Assembly (NCBI GenBank): GCA_020284085.1 | Contig: JACEVL010000059.1 | Coordinates: 555,001-619,000 of the forward strand | DNA: 64,000 nt | Direction: 5' to 3' | Source: Aporrectodea caliginosa | Taxonomy: Eukaryota > Annelida > Clitellata > Crassiclitellata > Lumbricidae | In this document: piece by piece, positions 63,446-64,000 of the stretch | How the letters are laid out: every line of letters starts with the position of its first letter | Position numbering within the stretch: the stretch's first letter is position 1 | Program-made: the position numbers and the translations under genes | Notes under the pieces: model-generated | Database searches by the model: none | Told to the model about the DNA's origin: nothing | Seen by the model: only the letters and a program-made list of their open reading frames with translations

Positions 63446-64000
63446 GTGTAGATCTACTAATCTGTAGTTCTCTCGTACTTTGCACCTTCGTTGAGATCCA
63501 CCTAGTGGCGCCATGTCAGTTTATAGTCAGGCACCCAGACGCTTCAAATGGAAACTCTACAGCATTCTTCCACATACAGGCCGACGTCGACATGATGCAG
63601 CTTAATGGTATTTATAAAGTAGCTTATAGCACGATGACTCATTCAATATTAGTTTTATGTTTAAAAAAACACCGCTTTGCTGTGCATTGGGTTAAAGACG
63701 CCATCGTTTACATAGGATGATACGAAGAATATCCAGATAACAAAGGTAAAAAATTGCCATTTACATAGCATCGGACAAACTGCTTTAAAGGTGTGTAAAA
63801 TGGGCAATTATTCAAAAGCGCATTCTCGCAGAGTCTTGACTTTCAGAGAGATTTTCGTAATGATAAACTCCGTAGCCATGGTAACGCCACCCAATTTATA
63901 TAGGATGAGATCGCGTAGAGAAGAGTGATGCAGAGAGAGATAGACAAGCCAAGCACACAGACAGACATGCAGACGGACAAACAGACAGCTGAGAAAATGT
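63446..64000. other. No gene; module near 63796 (minus)
   Basis: ACACACCTTTAAAGCA on the minus strand (about 63796) with TATGTAAA at about 29 bp. GGCGTCTTTAACCC lies about 100 bp downstream. It ends in a (CAGA)n tract. Confidence 0.4.

Overview
The window is non-coding-rich genomic DNA of an animal, probably a marine invertebrate; the phylum cannot be fixed from the sequence. The grounds are spliced exon fragments of animal domain families (C2H2 zinc finger, PAN/apple), several tRNA-derived SINE families, 5'-truncated LINEs, piggyBac, Tc1/mariner and hAT-type elements, and abundant di-, tri- and tetranucleotide microsatellites. No rRNA gene, intact tRNA gene or CRISPR array was seen. Most long open frames elsewhere are translations of microsatellites.

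The only dense, intact coding region is 30369-38403: an 8,035-bp Polinton/Maverick-type (virus-like) element with a 6-bp target duplication (AACAAG) and 757-bp terminal inverted repeats. On the minus strand it carries, in transcription order, a packaging ATPase, a basic/hydrophobic protein, a conserved unknown, an RVE integrase with C-terminal chromodomain, a putative minor capsid protein, a short glycine/basic protein, a major-capsid-like protein and an adenovirus-type cysteine protease. An IAP-type RING protein lies on the plus strand. The frames are intact and almost overlapping, but there is no protein-primed DNA polymerase B gene. So the element has particle-assembly, maturation, packaging and integration functions but would need replication supplied in trans.

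The flanks (1-30 kb and 39-64 kb) are a mosaic of local duplications. Blocks at about 4.0-8.3, 40.6-45.5 and 55.1-56.7 kb share exons of what looks like a duplicated secreted PAN-domain gene (minus strand) and a C2H2 exon (plus strand). Blocks at 27.4-28.9 and 58.65-60.2 kb are paralogous. These paralogues act as empty sites that confirm several transposon insertions: the Polinton, two piggyBac elements and a LINE.

The most unexpected signal outside the Polinton is a promoter-like module found at least 27 times on both strands: a 16-bp motif (consensus AGACACCTTTAAAACG) whose first base lies exactly 30 bp before a TATA box. This rigid spacing resembles the PSE-TATA architecture of snRNA-type (type 3 RNA polymerase III) promoters. 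In several copies a short potential hairpin ending in CGTTAAAC lies 45-75 nt past the predicted start. Related repeat families with the same CGTTAAAC-like 3' end occur about 45 times. Together they may be an undescribed, locally expanded small-RNA gene family and its dispersed copies.
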